A stretch of DNA of 64,000 nt, from positions 29,715,078 through 29,779,077 of the forward strand of contig OY755252.1 of assembly GCA_963576725.1 (NCBI GenBank), given 5' to 3'. The stretch comes from Azorinus chamasolen (Eukaryota; Mollusca; Bivalvia; Cardiida; Solecurtidae). A program made the translations under genes and the position numbers. The notes under the pieces are model-generated. The model searched no databases, had not been told where the DNA came from, and was given only the letters and a program-made list of their open reading frames with translations. The stretch's first letter is position 1. Each line of letters begins with the position of its first letter. Below, piece after piece: positions 1 through 12,300 of the stretch.

Positions 1-2410
1 CACAAATGTAATAATTGACACTATTCCTAAATATTTAAAAATACAGAACCACCTATAATCTGCTACAAATATAACAAACCCATAAGAAATACTACTTTCA
101 ACTATAATAAAACTGTGGCCGACCTTAATATTAATGATAGTATTCCTGATAGCACCACCTCAAAATTTTGCTATTCTCCGGCCGGTCATGTGATTACTGG
201 TAATTTTGAGATAATTAAAGATAAACGTCTTTTGAATAAAGGTCCCAAATATAGAATACTAGCCTTGATAGATTTTAACTCTTGTCGCGTTCAGATTGCG
301 GAGTCTTTACAAAACGTTAGTATTAAATGGTGTCGAAGAGAATATGTTGAGTCAAATGCTCTTTCTAGTTGGAAACAACTAATTAAAAAACTAATTTTTG
401 ATATAATTGACAAACGCATTTCTTTTTATAGTTCTACTAAACACCTTCTTCCATCCTAGAATTTCTTTTAGACAATGGTTTGCAGGATTTCCATTCAAAA
501 TACGTTTTTGTTCCAGCCGATAAGGCATCGAATAATGTGATTATTTTTTGACTATTACATTATATGTCTTGAAGCGGGAAATTATTAATACCAAGTCTTA
601 CATTTCAGTAACTACTGACGAAAGGACAATCTTGGAACCGATATTAAAATTACACAACATAAAGTTCCTACTACGTATTGGTTACCAAAACTACATGCAA
701 ATTCTAGCTCATGTACAATTACTAAATTGGAGATCTATACTTTTGATTTCTTGTTTAACGAAGGTAAAATAACATGTACAATTATACTGTGATAAGACTT
801 ATGAAAATTCTGAAATAAATATATTAACTCTTCTGAAACAAAATTAAGAACAAAAGGTATCTTGCATCCACTGTAAGCACGTGCGATTTTTCTACTACGT
901 ACACAACTCTTCCTCATATTTAGATAAAAGATCTTAATCCAGAAAGTATTTGCCCGGGAAAAAACATCATTCCTGGCATGTAATGCTGAAAAAGCTTTCT
1001 TTACTGACGAGCAAATGATATATTACACCAATAGGACTTGCTCAGAAGTTTGCGAATCACTAACCTTTCTTTTGAATAACATGATTGTACGTTATGGGAA
1101 TGCTATATACCGTCAGGTAATTGGTATTCCTATGGGTACGAATTGTGCAACACTTGTCGCAGATTTGATTTTGTACTGCTATGATAGATTTCATGTTACG
1201 TTTGAATCTGGAATAGATGTTCAAAGTTTCAATGAAAGTTCTCGATAGTTGGATGATATTTTTAACTTGGATAACCCGTTCTTTGATGCTCTGATTCCTA
1301 CAATTTATCCGAAAGAACTCATATTGAATAAAGCTAGCTAGTCCGTCAGCGTTTCTTGATCTAGACTTTAAAATTGATAATGGAATGATTTCTTCTAAAA
1401 TATATGACAAAAGAGATGATTTTGATTTTAATGTTGTAAATATTCCTCATCTTGACGGAGATGTTACCCGTGCCCCATCTTATGGGGTCAATATATATCA
1501 ACGTATTCATTTTGCTAGAGCCTGTTCATCTATTGACGACTTTAAAAGTCGAAATATCATTTTAACTGAAAAGCTGCTTAAGCAAAGATATGGATACCAT
1601 AAACTAAGGAAAAATTTCCCGAAATTTTACTATCGAAATCTCTCACTTATTGGCAAGTACCAATGTAGTCTCAAGGCGCTTCTGCGACACGGTATTTCAC
1701 ATCCTGAATTTTTATGGTAATGTGATTTACAAACTTTGTAAACTTATTGGACATACCCATTTTCTCACTTTGTTCATCAAATATGTTACAAAATTCATTA
1801 AAAAGGAATATAATCCTATAGTACTACAACATAACCCTTTTACAGTTGGCAATCACGATGGCCTCTTTGCATGTTCGCCTACATGAAAGGTTTACTACTC
1901 TATGAAGGTGATCTCTTAAATCAAGAACCGGAAGGAGAACGTCGGATATCTGTACTTTTTCGTTTTTGTCGTACCCTTTATTACTTTTCTACAGATACTC
2001 TGTTCGCAGCTCAATCATTGAGTACACTAGCAATAGGTGGATACAGTTTGTTCACTTAAATGTGTTCGATATACATGCACGTTACCACTGTATTTTCCAT
2101 CGTGGTTGTTGTAGATTAGTCGGAGAGGGGATGCGTTTATTTACACTGTTTGTCTTTTAGGGTGGTGATGAAATAAGTGAGAGGTTGGGCGCCCATAAAC
2201 CGGTTACCCATCCAGTGACTTTTGCCACTGACCGTTCCAAGGCGGCACTTCCATCTTCCCCATATTGTATGTTTGTTTTGTCTGTGTGTGTATCTTAATG
2301 TTTTTTATAATTGTGTATATTTGCTGTTTCCTTGTGTTGCTGTTCAGGCGGCTTTTTTTATCTGTATGTGGTGTTTCCTGCATGACTCATTTTTATACTT
2401 TTAAGATTTT
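1..2410 (+). pseudogene. Penelope-like retroelement copy 1, degraded
   Basis: Frames in order read YNKPIRNTTFNYN near 66-106, FCYSPAGHVITGNFEIIKD (163-219), FVPADKASNN about 508-537, VIGIPMGTNCATLVADL (about 1119-1169), then LDDIF after a TAG at 1246-1248, HLDGDVTRAP at 1450, and IGKYQCSLKALLRHGISHPEF at 1651-1713. This is the order of a PLE reverse transcriptase. The VPADKA and GIPMGTNCA motifs are characteristic. Many frameshifts and stops, including one where the Tyr of the YxDD-type catalytic box should be, make it inactive. No GIY-YIG endonuclease domain is visible. The non-coding 3' tail (about 1840-2410) recurs in at least six other copies below. The 5' end lies outside the window. Confidence 0.85.
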
Positions 2411-4614
2411 ATAGTAATTAAAACAATGTCATACGTAGACGAAGGTTAGAGCAATATAAAGAAAACAGTTCGTTCTCGGGGTCATCTCTATGGAATGTTA
2501 TACCTGATTCAATTAGAGAAGCGGGCACTGTATATAAATTCGCCTTTATTTTTATTCAATGGTTAAAATAAGAACGGACCTATAGTTATATAATACAATA
2601 ACTTTAACAGTATGAATCTCAAGTTATCACTGTACAAGAGTGGACTATGCATTTCCTTTTGCTTGGAGCTTACATATAGCACCTGATTACAAAACGAACG
2701 TTAAGAAGTAGCCATGTTCTTATTTGTTATAAATAACTGATATGTTTTGTTCTCCAAAAATTAGTTTTTTTCTGTATATTTCTACTGAAAGTTAGAGTAC
2801 TGTGCTGCGACTTCCAACTATAAAAAATAGTAATATCATGATAATTTTTAGCTCGTCTCTTTCGAAGAAAAGTCGAGCTATTGTGATCACTGGGTCGTAG
2901 TCGTCGTCGTCGTCGTGCAACAACTTTAATGCAGCTCATTACTTGAAAAGTATAAGAGGTATCGGCATGAAATAGGTTAGTAGATCTCATTGAGGGAAAG
3001 GCCCCTACATTAGAACCATAACTATTTCAAAATGTTGGTATTATGGTCCTTTATCGTATTCAAGATTGTTTGATTTAGCTGGACAAGTACCAAATAAGAC
3101 GAGCGTTGGTGCCGCCCGCGGCTCTTGTTTATCCTTTTTACATAAAATTCAAGGGTCAGCACAAGGGTTTCACTGGCGTCCTCTAGCAAATCTTTTTAAA
3201 TTAAAAGTTACTCATTCATTTATGTTTAACTGCAAAAAAACTAAATGTTGTAATGCATAGTAGACGCTGTTGAAGTATCGTGTCCATATCTATTGAAATG
3301 GTTTAATTGCATTATTGAAATGGCGTTATTACTGCACTGGGCACATTGTTTATTGATATGTTCTGTGGTTGTTATTTTTGCTCATAAATATATGAAATGT
3401 ATCGATTAAGAGCTATACATTATTTTCATTATTCATTCATTCATTTAGCTGAATTAAGCTACTCTGAAAGCCTTTCATTCATTAATTCAATTCGTCATAA
3501 ACCTTGTGCATACAGTGTGGATCCAGATGAGAGGCTGAATAAGTCAAAGTCTCATCAGCTTCATTCAGTAAATATACTCTAACTGCATTGTTCTAAATTT
3601 GAAGCTGATGACAATTTAGTTTAACTATTACTGAGCAAATACATTTTCTCGTATTTATAGTAATGACAGCGTGGGTAACTGACGTCACAAATATGTGGTT
3701 GTAATAGCGCGTGCATTCATCTACCTGAATCGGTGTCAAATGGCATTAATATATTTCATTTTTTGTGCAACACTTAATTTATTATATCTTTATATTAACT
3801 ATTTGGATGCTCAAGTGGCAAATCAAAACTATGATAACAGATTGGATCCAGATTAGACGCCGACTTACTCGGATTTTTATCAGGATCCACTTGCGTGTCC
3901 TTACATAATAGATCTACAAACTGAAGCATACAACAATTATTAATTATCCAAACGCAACATTACTGAATTTCTTACCATTGATTTCTTGTGCATAGATTAG
4001 TTATGACTAACTGAGCAACCCTCGTTAAATAAAGTATTTCATTCATTCATTCATTCATTCACTCCCATGTCGGGTGCTGGATGGCTTCGTTGGTAGTAGA
4101 AGACGTCTGCACAACATCTTTCAGCTGGTCAATCGTTTCTACGTTATAGCGCCTGTAATAATAATTGAAAGTCACATTTCAGCGCTGTTACTGATACAAG
4201 ATATAAATAGAATACCGTTTATTCGCAGTGTATTGGATTCTGAGAGTTTACTTTCATGAATACTTACTTGAAGTCTAACTAGTGCAAATATGTAGGATAT
4301 CAAGATCAGGTCCGATATCTGCAATTTTTATGCGTTACGTTGTATATTCAAACTGTTGTAAGACGATCGAAACTTCAAGTTGGGATCGTCGTTCATTAGA
4401 TCCTATAGTAATTTCAATTTTATAACGATGTTACATCTTTGAAGGCAAATCATGATAATGTTCGGGTTGATCTTGATCTAGAACTAATTATCGAATACGC
4501 GTTTCATTTGCTGAATGTAATGTAGACTCAAATAGAAGAACGAAACATTTCCAGCATAAAACATGTCCAACACCCGGCATTATTTTCAACCAGAACATGG
4601 CGCAAACAAAAACT
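2411..4614. other. No recognisable gene
   Basis: AT-rich sequence with only short ORFs. ATTC microsatellites occur at 3426-3446 and 4038-4061, and BamHI-like 'ggatcc' hairpin repeats around 3838-3892. An ORF at 3066-3260 has no recognisable domain. No kinase N-lobe exon could be identified here. Confidence 0.5.
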
Positions 4615-5162
4615 GTGTATTTTAATGCGTTTTCAACATACTACATCCATTTTAAAAAGTTGTGTGTTATTTCTTAATTTTATAGCTAATATTTCTGCAC
4701 ATAATAACAATACATATGCCGATATTGGATCCCCTTGCCTGCAGCCTCGACTTATTGTGAAGAAGTATGATAAATGACCACCCTCGTTGACTGATAGCCT
4801 GGCATTCTTATACAACAGAGAAAACCATTTTTTGAAAGAGTCACCAAAGTTAAAAAAATCTTAGTACATTCTGTATTAAATTCCAGGATAAAGAATCGAA
4901 AGCTATTTCAAAAATCATTTAGAAAATAATCCAGGTATATTATGTTCTTCTGTATATTGCATAAAATCATAAATCTGCCTTGTATTTTGACCCAAGAATA
5001 TCCCCGCCAGAAATCCTGTTTGATCTTCATGCTTTATTTTATCTAAACTTGTTTATGTCTGTTGGCAATTGTGCCAGATGCTATATTGTATATACAGTTT
5101 AACAATTATATAAGTTCATAATATATTTAAGAATTGTCTTGGTTCATTTTCTTTTTGTATGC

Positions 5163-5570
5163 AAGTACAAAAATGAGTCATGCGGGAAATACCACATACA
5201 AATAAACAGTCACCCGAACAGCAACACAAGAAAACAGCAAATGTACGTAACTATAAAAAAAAAACATCAAGAGACGCACAAAACAAGCATACAATGGGAG
5301 GAAGATGGAAGTACCGCCTTGGAACGGTTAGTGACAAAAGTCACTGGGGGTTAAACCGGTTTTGGGGCGCCCAACCTCACACTTATTCTATCCCCACCCT
5401 AAAAGACAAACAGTGTAAATTAACGTATCCCCTCTCCGACAAATCAACAACCGTCGCGATAGCAAATACAGTGGTAAAGTTCATGTATAAAGAAACATTT
5501 AAGTGAACACACTGTATCCACCTATCGCTAGTGTACTCAATGATTGAGCTGCAAATATAGTAATGTAGAT
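5163..5570 (-). mobile_element. PLE 3' tail inserted in the LINE (copy 2)
   Basis: It begins (at its 3' end) with 'aagtacaaaaatgagtcatg' and runs through 'accgccttggaacgg', the palindromes described in the findings, and 'cacctatcgctagtgtactc'. Same order as the tails at 2070-2410 (+), 40545 (+), 49520 (-) and 59860 (-). Non-coding; it is 5'-truncated, as expected for target-primed insertion. Confidence 0.75.
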
Positions 5571-5750
5571 AATTAATATGATATACTAATAATTCCCTCT
5601 TTTATAATTCCCTCTTTTGTGTAACAGATCATTCGTCTATCTTATACCCACAGTTTATAGATCGCAAACCAAAGTATCGTATATTGTTCCAAAATACTTT
5701 AACAAAAACTCTGGGATAAATCCATCTAGGAAACAAGATTCTTTGTTACT

Positions 5751-5915
5751 AAAAGTACAATAATGAGTCATGCAGGAAACACCACATACAGAACAAACAG
5801 TCGCCCGAACAACAACACAAGGAAACAGCAAATGTACATAACTATAAAAACAACAAGAGACGTAAAAAGACAAAACAAACATACAATAGGAGGAAGATGG
5901 AAGTACCGCCTTGAA
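5751..5915 (-). mobile_element. Short PLE 3' tail inserted in the LINE (copy 3)
   Basis: About 165 bp matching the distal end of the tail ('aagtacaataatgagtcatg' to 'agtaccgcctt'). It interrupts the LINE frame: LINE-like peptide reads on both sides (5730-5655 and 6170-5916). A strongly 5'-truncated insertion. Confidence 0.72.
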
Positions 5916-7270
5916 AGTGCAGTTTTGATGTTCTGTATCTAGGTCTAAATATGTATCATCAGAGAAATCTTTACTGTAACGTTTTTCATAATAGAACTTT
6001 GCTTCCTCTAATAGTTTACGCTGATTTGATATCATAGTTCCATCTTCTATTTGAACTCTAGGAATTATTTTACTGGCAAAGTTATGAGGTTCAAGTTTGC
6101 AGAGGTATGAAGTCGGTTTTTCATGATATTCAATTATTTTAACTATTGGTCTTATAAGATGACCTTTCATTTTCTCCTTTCAAATATCTAATAGTAGTTT
6201 TTTAAGTTCATCTAATTCTCCTGTTTTGTCTGATGTAAGTTTACTTTCAATCTTTTCATTTTCTTAACAGTTTCCTTTTCCAACGCGTTCCTCTTTTTTA
6301 TTTTGTAGCTGGAGAATGATATAATGTCCCCCCTTAATTCCAATAGTAATGTTTCTAGAAACAATTGGTCATTTATTGGAAACTGGATTTGGTCATTTGG
6401 TATGTTTTCATTTATTGGAAACTGGATTTGGTCATTTGGTATGTTTTAGTTTTAGACTGTCCATGTTATAAACAGGAACTGCATATTGTTAACATGTATG
6501 GCCTCTACATATTGTATATCCTTAAGAAGCGAATTGTTGTGCTTCCATAATGATTTTCCTTTCAGAAATGGGTTAAATGAGATTTAAAGTGATCATGGAA
6601 TGATCTGACCTATAACTACTTTCAATATTGCATATATCAACTGAACTTAGTACATTTACAGAAATTAAAAATAAGTCTAGGCGTGCATGCTTTAAAGGGT
6701 GTTTTTTCTCCATGTAAATCTCTTGAGTTGAGGGTACTTTTCTCTAAATGGGTCAATTCAATTAAACATTTCTTTAATTTCTAAAACTTTTAATCGAGCA
6801 TTATTATTATTGATATGTTTGTACATGTAATTATAATTATCTGGTTTCGACTCTAGGACCAATTTAAAATCACCGCACATCATGAGCACTTCATTATTGT
6901 ATTTCTCAACGTGATTCATTAATAACTCATTAACTATTGTAATATCATTATGTAGTCCATACAGATTCACTAGTGTAAATCATATATGTCAGCAATAATA
7001 TAGTTTCCCTGTGCATCTATTATATAGTCATGTATCAGTTCCCTTTCTAAAAGGTATCAATACACCTCTGGATTTAGAGTTACCAGAGCTAAATATTCCT
7101 TCACAACCCCGCTGCATTCTGATAGGATTTTCCGTATTAGTCGTAGAGTGTACGTCTTGAAAGCAATATATATTACATTTCTTTGCTCTAATATAGTCAA
7201 ACACATCTCTTCGTTTTTCTAATGCGCCCAGGTCCTTGTAATTTACTGAAGAGATTCTAGTCTTCATTTA

Positions 7271-8534
7271 GCATCATCATTTTATACTTAAACATATAAT
7301 TAAACAGTTTTGAGAGAACCTCTATCAAGGCATAAAAAGATTACAACTAAACAACAACATTTACCACTTGAAATAGTGATATTCTGCCAACGTTATTAAG
7401 TTTTTCATGCTACTTTTTTTTTTATAAAATATCGACATATGGATCAGCGATAATTCTGAATTAAAAATTTACCCATCCATCCGTAAAATAACTCCAGTTA
7501 CGTTGAATGCCGATTTGCCGAAAAACACTAACAACTCGATTTTCTAGGTCTCAATTAATTATCATCATCACACTTATTTCACAAAAAGCCTCATCAAAGG
7601 CAATACAATATATTTACCAAAAAGTAGACCTCAAAATCTAAAAGAGTTAACCCAAATTCCTAGATACTGTTCAGTTAACCATTTCCCTGTTGAATAGTTG
7701 TATCGGTATTTTAGCCGACATGTGCATAGCATATTTCGATATCAGTATGTATATGAGGGAAAGGGTTAACAAAAGAAAGCCAATCACATTCCAAAGGCTC
7801 CCATAAAAGCCCACCAGGTTCAGGTCTACTCGACTTGCCAAAGCATTGAATTAGCATTCATAGGATAAAGGGATAGATAACCTTAGATACATGTATAATT
7901 TCAAACAGCTGGAAGTATATACACCAAAAGTTTCGTATCAAATATCAGCACTTCAAATGCCTATTAAAGCACAAGCAGATACAACAATTAGATCAATTCG
8001 AAAATATTAAGGACCCATGAATTGGATCCACTAGACCCACCCAAACTGCTACCTATAACTGTTAATTATACAGGCCTGTCAATAAATGAGCGAATTCAAA
8101 CCAACTAAGGTACAAATTAGCTATATCAAACTGATCTGGATTCAAACTGTAATTGCACAGTGTCAACACTTACATTTGAAGACAACACAAATATCCACAC
8201 TGAAAGAAAAACAATTTGATTAATTTTCGGGATTGTTCATAATACTCAGTGACAAAAAATAGCAAAACTAAAAAGCCGATATTAATCATTTTCCACGAGG
8301 ATTGTATTCTTATAGCGCATTCTTATGCCTTCGTAAATTTATCCGGAGATTACCGACGATAATAAACGGAATATGCATGAGTCTCAGGTCAAATTGGCAG
8401 CGCAGTACACTCTATTACAATTTGCTGTGTCAGCACTTTACCTTTAGATTAGGATCTACACTGTTTAGTATTCCTCATTGAAAGGGAAAATGCATATGTA
8501 TCGGCATACATTTTCTCAACTGTAAAGGGTTGAC
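7271..8534. other. No recognisable gene
   Basis: AT-rich, no coding signal. A 'caggtctactcgac' fragment near 7819 resembles the hairpin family seen elsewhere. Nothing else supported. Confidence 0.5.
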
Positions 8535-8765
8535 AACCAGGCATGTTGTATGCTGTAGTTCTATAGGATCATATCCCTTTTTAATGAATATTTAACACAT
8601 TTGATGAACTGTGTAAGCAAATAGATATGTCCAATAATATTACGAAGTTTGAAAATCACATCACCATAAAATTCAGGATGTGAAATACCATATCCCTCGG
8701 GTGCCTTACGAATGCACTTATAAATGTCAATAAGTGATTTCGATGAGTGTGTTTTCTTCATGTTT
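8535..8765 (-). pseudogene. PLE fragment (copy 4)
   Basis: The minus-strand frame reads GYGISHPEFYGDVIFKLRNI and IGHIYLLTQFIKCV, matching the C-terminal part of the PLE polyprotein (compare GISHPEF in copy 1). Only about 230 bp are left and the 3' tail is absent. Confidence 0.75.
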
Positions 8766-9109
8766 TCTTCGTGTCTGTGTGAGGCGTATGTATTCTGGCT
8801 TTGTACAGTATCTTATGTTAGAAGGATTTACATATTGACATCACCTGTTTTAAAGCACGAGATGCTTATTAAACACGTAACTAAGGTTATCGATAAATCG
8901 TACGTTATAATGTGCTTGTTTGTTGCATCTCCTATCTGATTTCTATCCTAATCTTTCCAGCAACCATTTCAGTTCGTTGTTAATTTTTATAATGTTATAA
9001 TTTCTTTTTGCAGAATTAACATGAGGTTGTGAATATTACAGAAATAGTTAAACGGAATGATGTCGACAATGCACCATGTAGTTTTGCTTTATTATATTAT
9101 TTGCAATAG

Positions 9110-9324
9110 ATATCCATATGTGCACGGCGACATAACATCACGAAACATAGTTCTGGATGTCAATGACAACATGAGACTCCTGGACTTCGGGTTATCGAAA
9201 GAAATGAAAGGATGGAGTAGCGGTTTGACAAAATCATCCAAAGGTGAATACGGTACTCCTGGATACAGCGTGAGACCAAATCTCAATTTCGAGACAGAGG
9301 ATGACATTTTTAACTATGGCGTAG
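9110..9324 (+). CDS. Exon: kinase catalytic loop, activation segment and start of helix F
   Basis: Acceptor 'tttgcaatag' ends at 9109 and donor 'gtag|gtaggg' follows 9324 (phase 1 out). The exon encodes the catalytic loop VHGDITSRNIVLD (residues 5-17), the DFG motif in LLDFGLSKEM, a GTPGY P+1 segment, and DDIFNYGV, which fits the helix-F 'DVxSFGV' motif of TKL/IRAK/Pelle-type kinases. The catalytic Asp and the Asn five residues later are present. The Lys usually at Asp+2 of Ser/Thr kinases is Thr, and the APE motif is degenerate (SVRPN). It may be a weak kinase or pseudokinase. The frame is open upstream to 9048, so the acceptor could lie earlier; stops at 9030 and 9045 limit this. The N-lobe (glycine loop, VAIK Lys) is not in this exon. 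Confidence 0.88.
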
Positions 9325-12300
9325 GTAGGGTTGCAAACTAGTTGTTTGATTCATAGGCGATTGTGGTACATACTGATAATAAGTAATATGGCCCTATCAT
9401 AAACCATACCTGTATGCGTGAAGCATAGTGCAAGAATCAGCAAACCTGGCAATAGTTGACTGAATCATTATTGTTTTTGTATTTTGTTTTTTATTGCTAG
9501 CACATTGGCCAATAACATTTTCCCTCATACAACCCGGTGAATCAGGGTCTGTTCTGTTTGCTTATTAATTTAAAACAGGCCTTTTTCTGCCACTTCTACC
9601 AATATGAGAAACTCATGTGTACATATGGCATTATAATGTCAGCTGATAAATATTCATTGTTTTGTAATTTCTAATATGAATATACTGCAACATGGAAAAA
9701 GATCACTTATAACGTATTTATACTCAATGTAAAAAACTTGCTACGATCCCAGTGGCGATCGAAGTTTTATTCTTTAAAAAGCTTAGACTATTGCATTTTA
9801 GTTGGCCTAGAGCTTATTACCGGGCAACCTCCGCTTGGAATATATGAGCTATGTCTATACCAGGAAACCAACATTCTGTTCCACCACCAAGACAGTATTG
9901 AGGTAAAGTAAAAACAAGTAGGGTTGATCTCTACCCTAGCTCTAGAATTGAGCTACAATATAACCCTTCTAATGCGACCACCTAATGAATAAACAGGGGT
10001 GTCTTTATAAGCAGGTGGTTGATTAATGAAGGACAAACGTAATACAGGGGCTTTCTGCATTACTTTTGTCCTGCATCAAGCAACCCCCTGCATAAAGCAA
10101 CAACAATTATACCTCTATTAGGTATTCGTATTCGCGGGGTTCTACTGTATTTACTAAATTAGATCACTGGGTCCACATGGGGGGGGGGGGCATTTCGTGC
10201 GTCTAGATGGTCTAAAAAGTCGAAAAAATGATTGGCTCGATTTAGTGTTATATAATGTGCTAGGGATGGTGCCCTGCGTTCTCGTTAACGCTTATAGGGT
10301 AAGCAAGATAACAGGCGCCCGGATGATATTATTGTAACGGAAGTGGGTCAAGTGACTCGTAGTGGCCTGAAAAGAGCTTTAAATCCGCTAATTGCACGAA
10401 AACACGACTGCAGTTTGGATCTGCATCAGTGTATGCAGAGGACTTGAGAGGTAAACAATAGCTTTTTGTCATATGTATTGATTGCATAATCGTTTTGTCC
10501 CGAGGCTTCGCGGTAATGGCCGTTTTACAAAAGGGGGTCCGAGTAGAAAAATCAGCGTATTTTGTTGGAATGTCACGTCACTGGCTACGTCAGAATGTAT
10601 CAAAAGTTCTATTTTTGAACAGTGCAATATTCCAGCTTCACGTTCGTACCAAACATTAGTGGTTATTTAATCTTGGCTGTCCAAAACCGGGCATTATTTC
10701 GATTAGGTCGAGAAATGTTCGAATCGGTAGTTGGACATGTAATATAACACTAAATCGAGCCAATTTGGCTTTCCAGACCATCTAGACCCACGAAATGGCC
10801 CCCTGTTACTGGGTCGTTAGGTGGATAGATGTAATAAATAACAGTTCGACGTCAAGCTGTAACATCACACACAAAGAATGAGTATAATAGCATTCATAAT
10901 TCCGACATTACTACGTATGTTGGTGTACCTGTCGAATACATTGCACGCATTGTTTCCTCGCCATCAAAGCGCAAAAATAAGTGCAATCACTGTAATACTT
11001 CAACATCACTTTAATTCAGACACACTACATGTTGATACGATTCAGGCACATGTAACAGAGTGATCCCTCTATCCCTCTCTCTTTCTCTCCCCCTCTCTCT
11101 ATCTCTCTCTGTGTCTCTCTCTCACACACACAAACACACACACGCACACACACAACTCATGCACGGAAGCCAGAAGCAAACATTGTGGGAAATTAACTGT
11201 TAAACGTAAATTGTGAAATTTGAATAGAAATTGTGAGATGCGAATTGTGAAATGGAAACTGAAGAGTAAACTGTGAAGTATAAATTGTTCAGTTGCGTTT
11301 AATGTTATTACCTCATAGTACATACTCATGATACTGATTGTGCACGTTTGGAATTTCCCAGTTTATTACTTCCGCACCTACATACCAACTCTCATCTTGT
11401 TATAATTATGATACATGCTATGCGACCAATACACATAGTGCTGTGTGTGTTTCAACTCAATTGTGAACATTTTCATTGTAAGCAGTTCTCACGACAAAAT
11501 TCGCACTTCACATACTATACATCATAAATCACGCTTCTTCGTTCAACGTTTTGTTGCACATATAAAACTTCGCAGGCCTTTTTCAGATAATATACATCAC
11601 TGTTCAAACCACGCATTACGATTCACACCGTACTGTTATAGTACATTTTGGGTATATGCTTTACTATGGATTTGTAGTTGCTTATTTGTTGTTGCTGTTT
11701 CACCCCTTTATCCCTAAAACAATAATGCCAAAATGTAACGAAACAATGTGTGTATGACTATTACATTTAATCGTCGTACACTTAATATTTTAGAAAGTAT
11801 GGGGAACTGTCAACGCGACACCTACACAACTCATGGAATGGATACCTGAGTGTATATCTAAGACGATCACAGCTACAGAAATCACAGCTAAATTAGAAGT
11901 AAGAACAGTTGCACATTTAAAATGATGGGTATGTTTTCATTCAGAACGACGTGTTGATTGTTTCGATGCTGCTAAACCAAAATATTTTCCATTCTTTTTG
12001 GAAGATCTGTACACATACCTTAATATAAACGATGACGTCATGCGTTAAAAAACATTTGCTTGTTTTTACATTAATATTTATTCATACACCCCATTTAATT
12101 TTGTGTGCCATTCACTAATATCATCATTATACTGACTGTGGTATTGTTATACCATTCTCTTTAATTAGTTCTTGGTGCAGCGTTAAGTATTATTATAATT
12201 ATATGAGTGTTGTGTGCCATAAAGTAAACAGACAAGGGCAGAAAAAACACTCTTACAGAGAGAGCTACTTTGCAGCGAATGAAATAATCTCATCATTCCT

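Larger units (their letters stand above)
4615..7270 (-). pseudogene. Non-LTR retrotransposon (L1-superfamily-like), broken
   Basis: Read on the minus strand from 7267 downwards. The start resembles an apurinic endonuclease (RRDVFDYIRAKKCNIYCFQDVH at 7215-7150, MMCGDFKLVLESKPDNYNY at 6884-6828). Then comes a spacer with YLCKLEPHNFASKIIPRVQ (about 6114-6058). Then the reverse transcriptase follows: LDGFIPEF at about 5728-5705, DQTGFLAGIFLGQNTRQIYDF near 5027-4965 and RGCRQGDPISAYVLLLCAEI at 4747-4688. The order endonuclease then RT fits an L1/Tx1-type ORF2. It has stops and frameshifts and is interrupted by two PLE 3' tails (5163-5570 and 5751-5915). The part downstream of GDPIS is missing. Confidence 0.75.

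Noticed and set aside
1..2410. Hammerhead ribozyme in the PLE copies
   Set aside because: PLEs often have one, but I could not find the CTGATGA and GAAA core at proper spacing in any tail in the window.
3066..3260. Candidate upstream exon for the kinase N-lobe
   Set aside because: No glycine loop, VAIK Lys or helix-C Glu; no fitting phase-2 donor. Left as unassigned.
11947..12048. Possible exon after 'cattcag' ending LNINDDVMR-stop
   Set aside because: It needs phase 2 while the exon before ends in phase 0, the intervening intron would be only 48 bp, and the kinase helix I continues cleanly at 13086.
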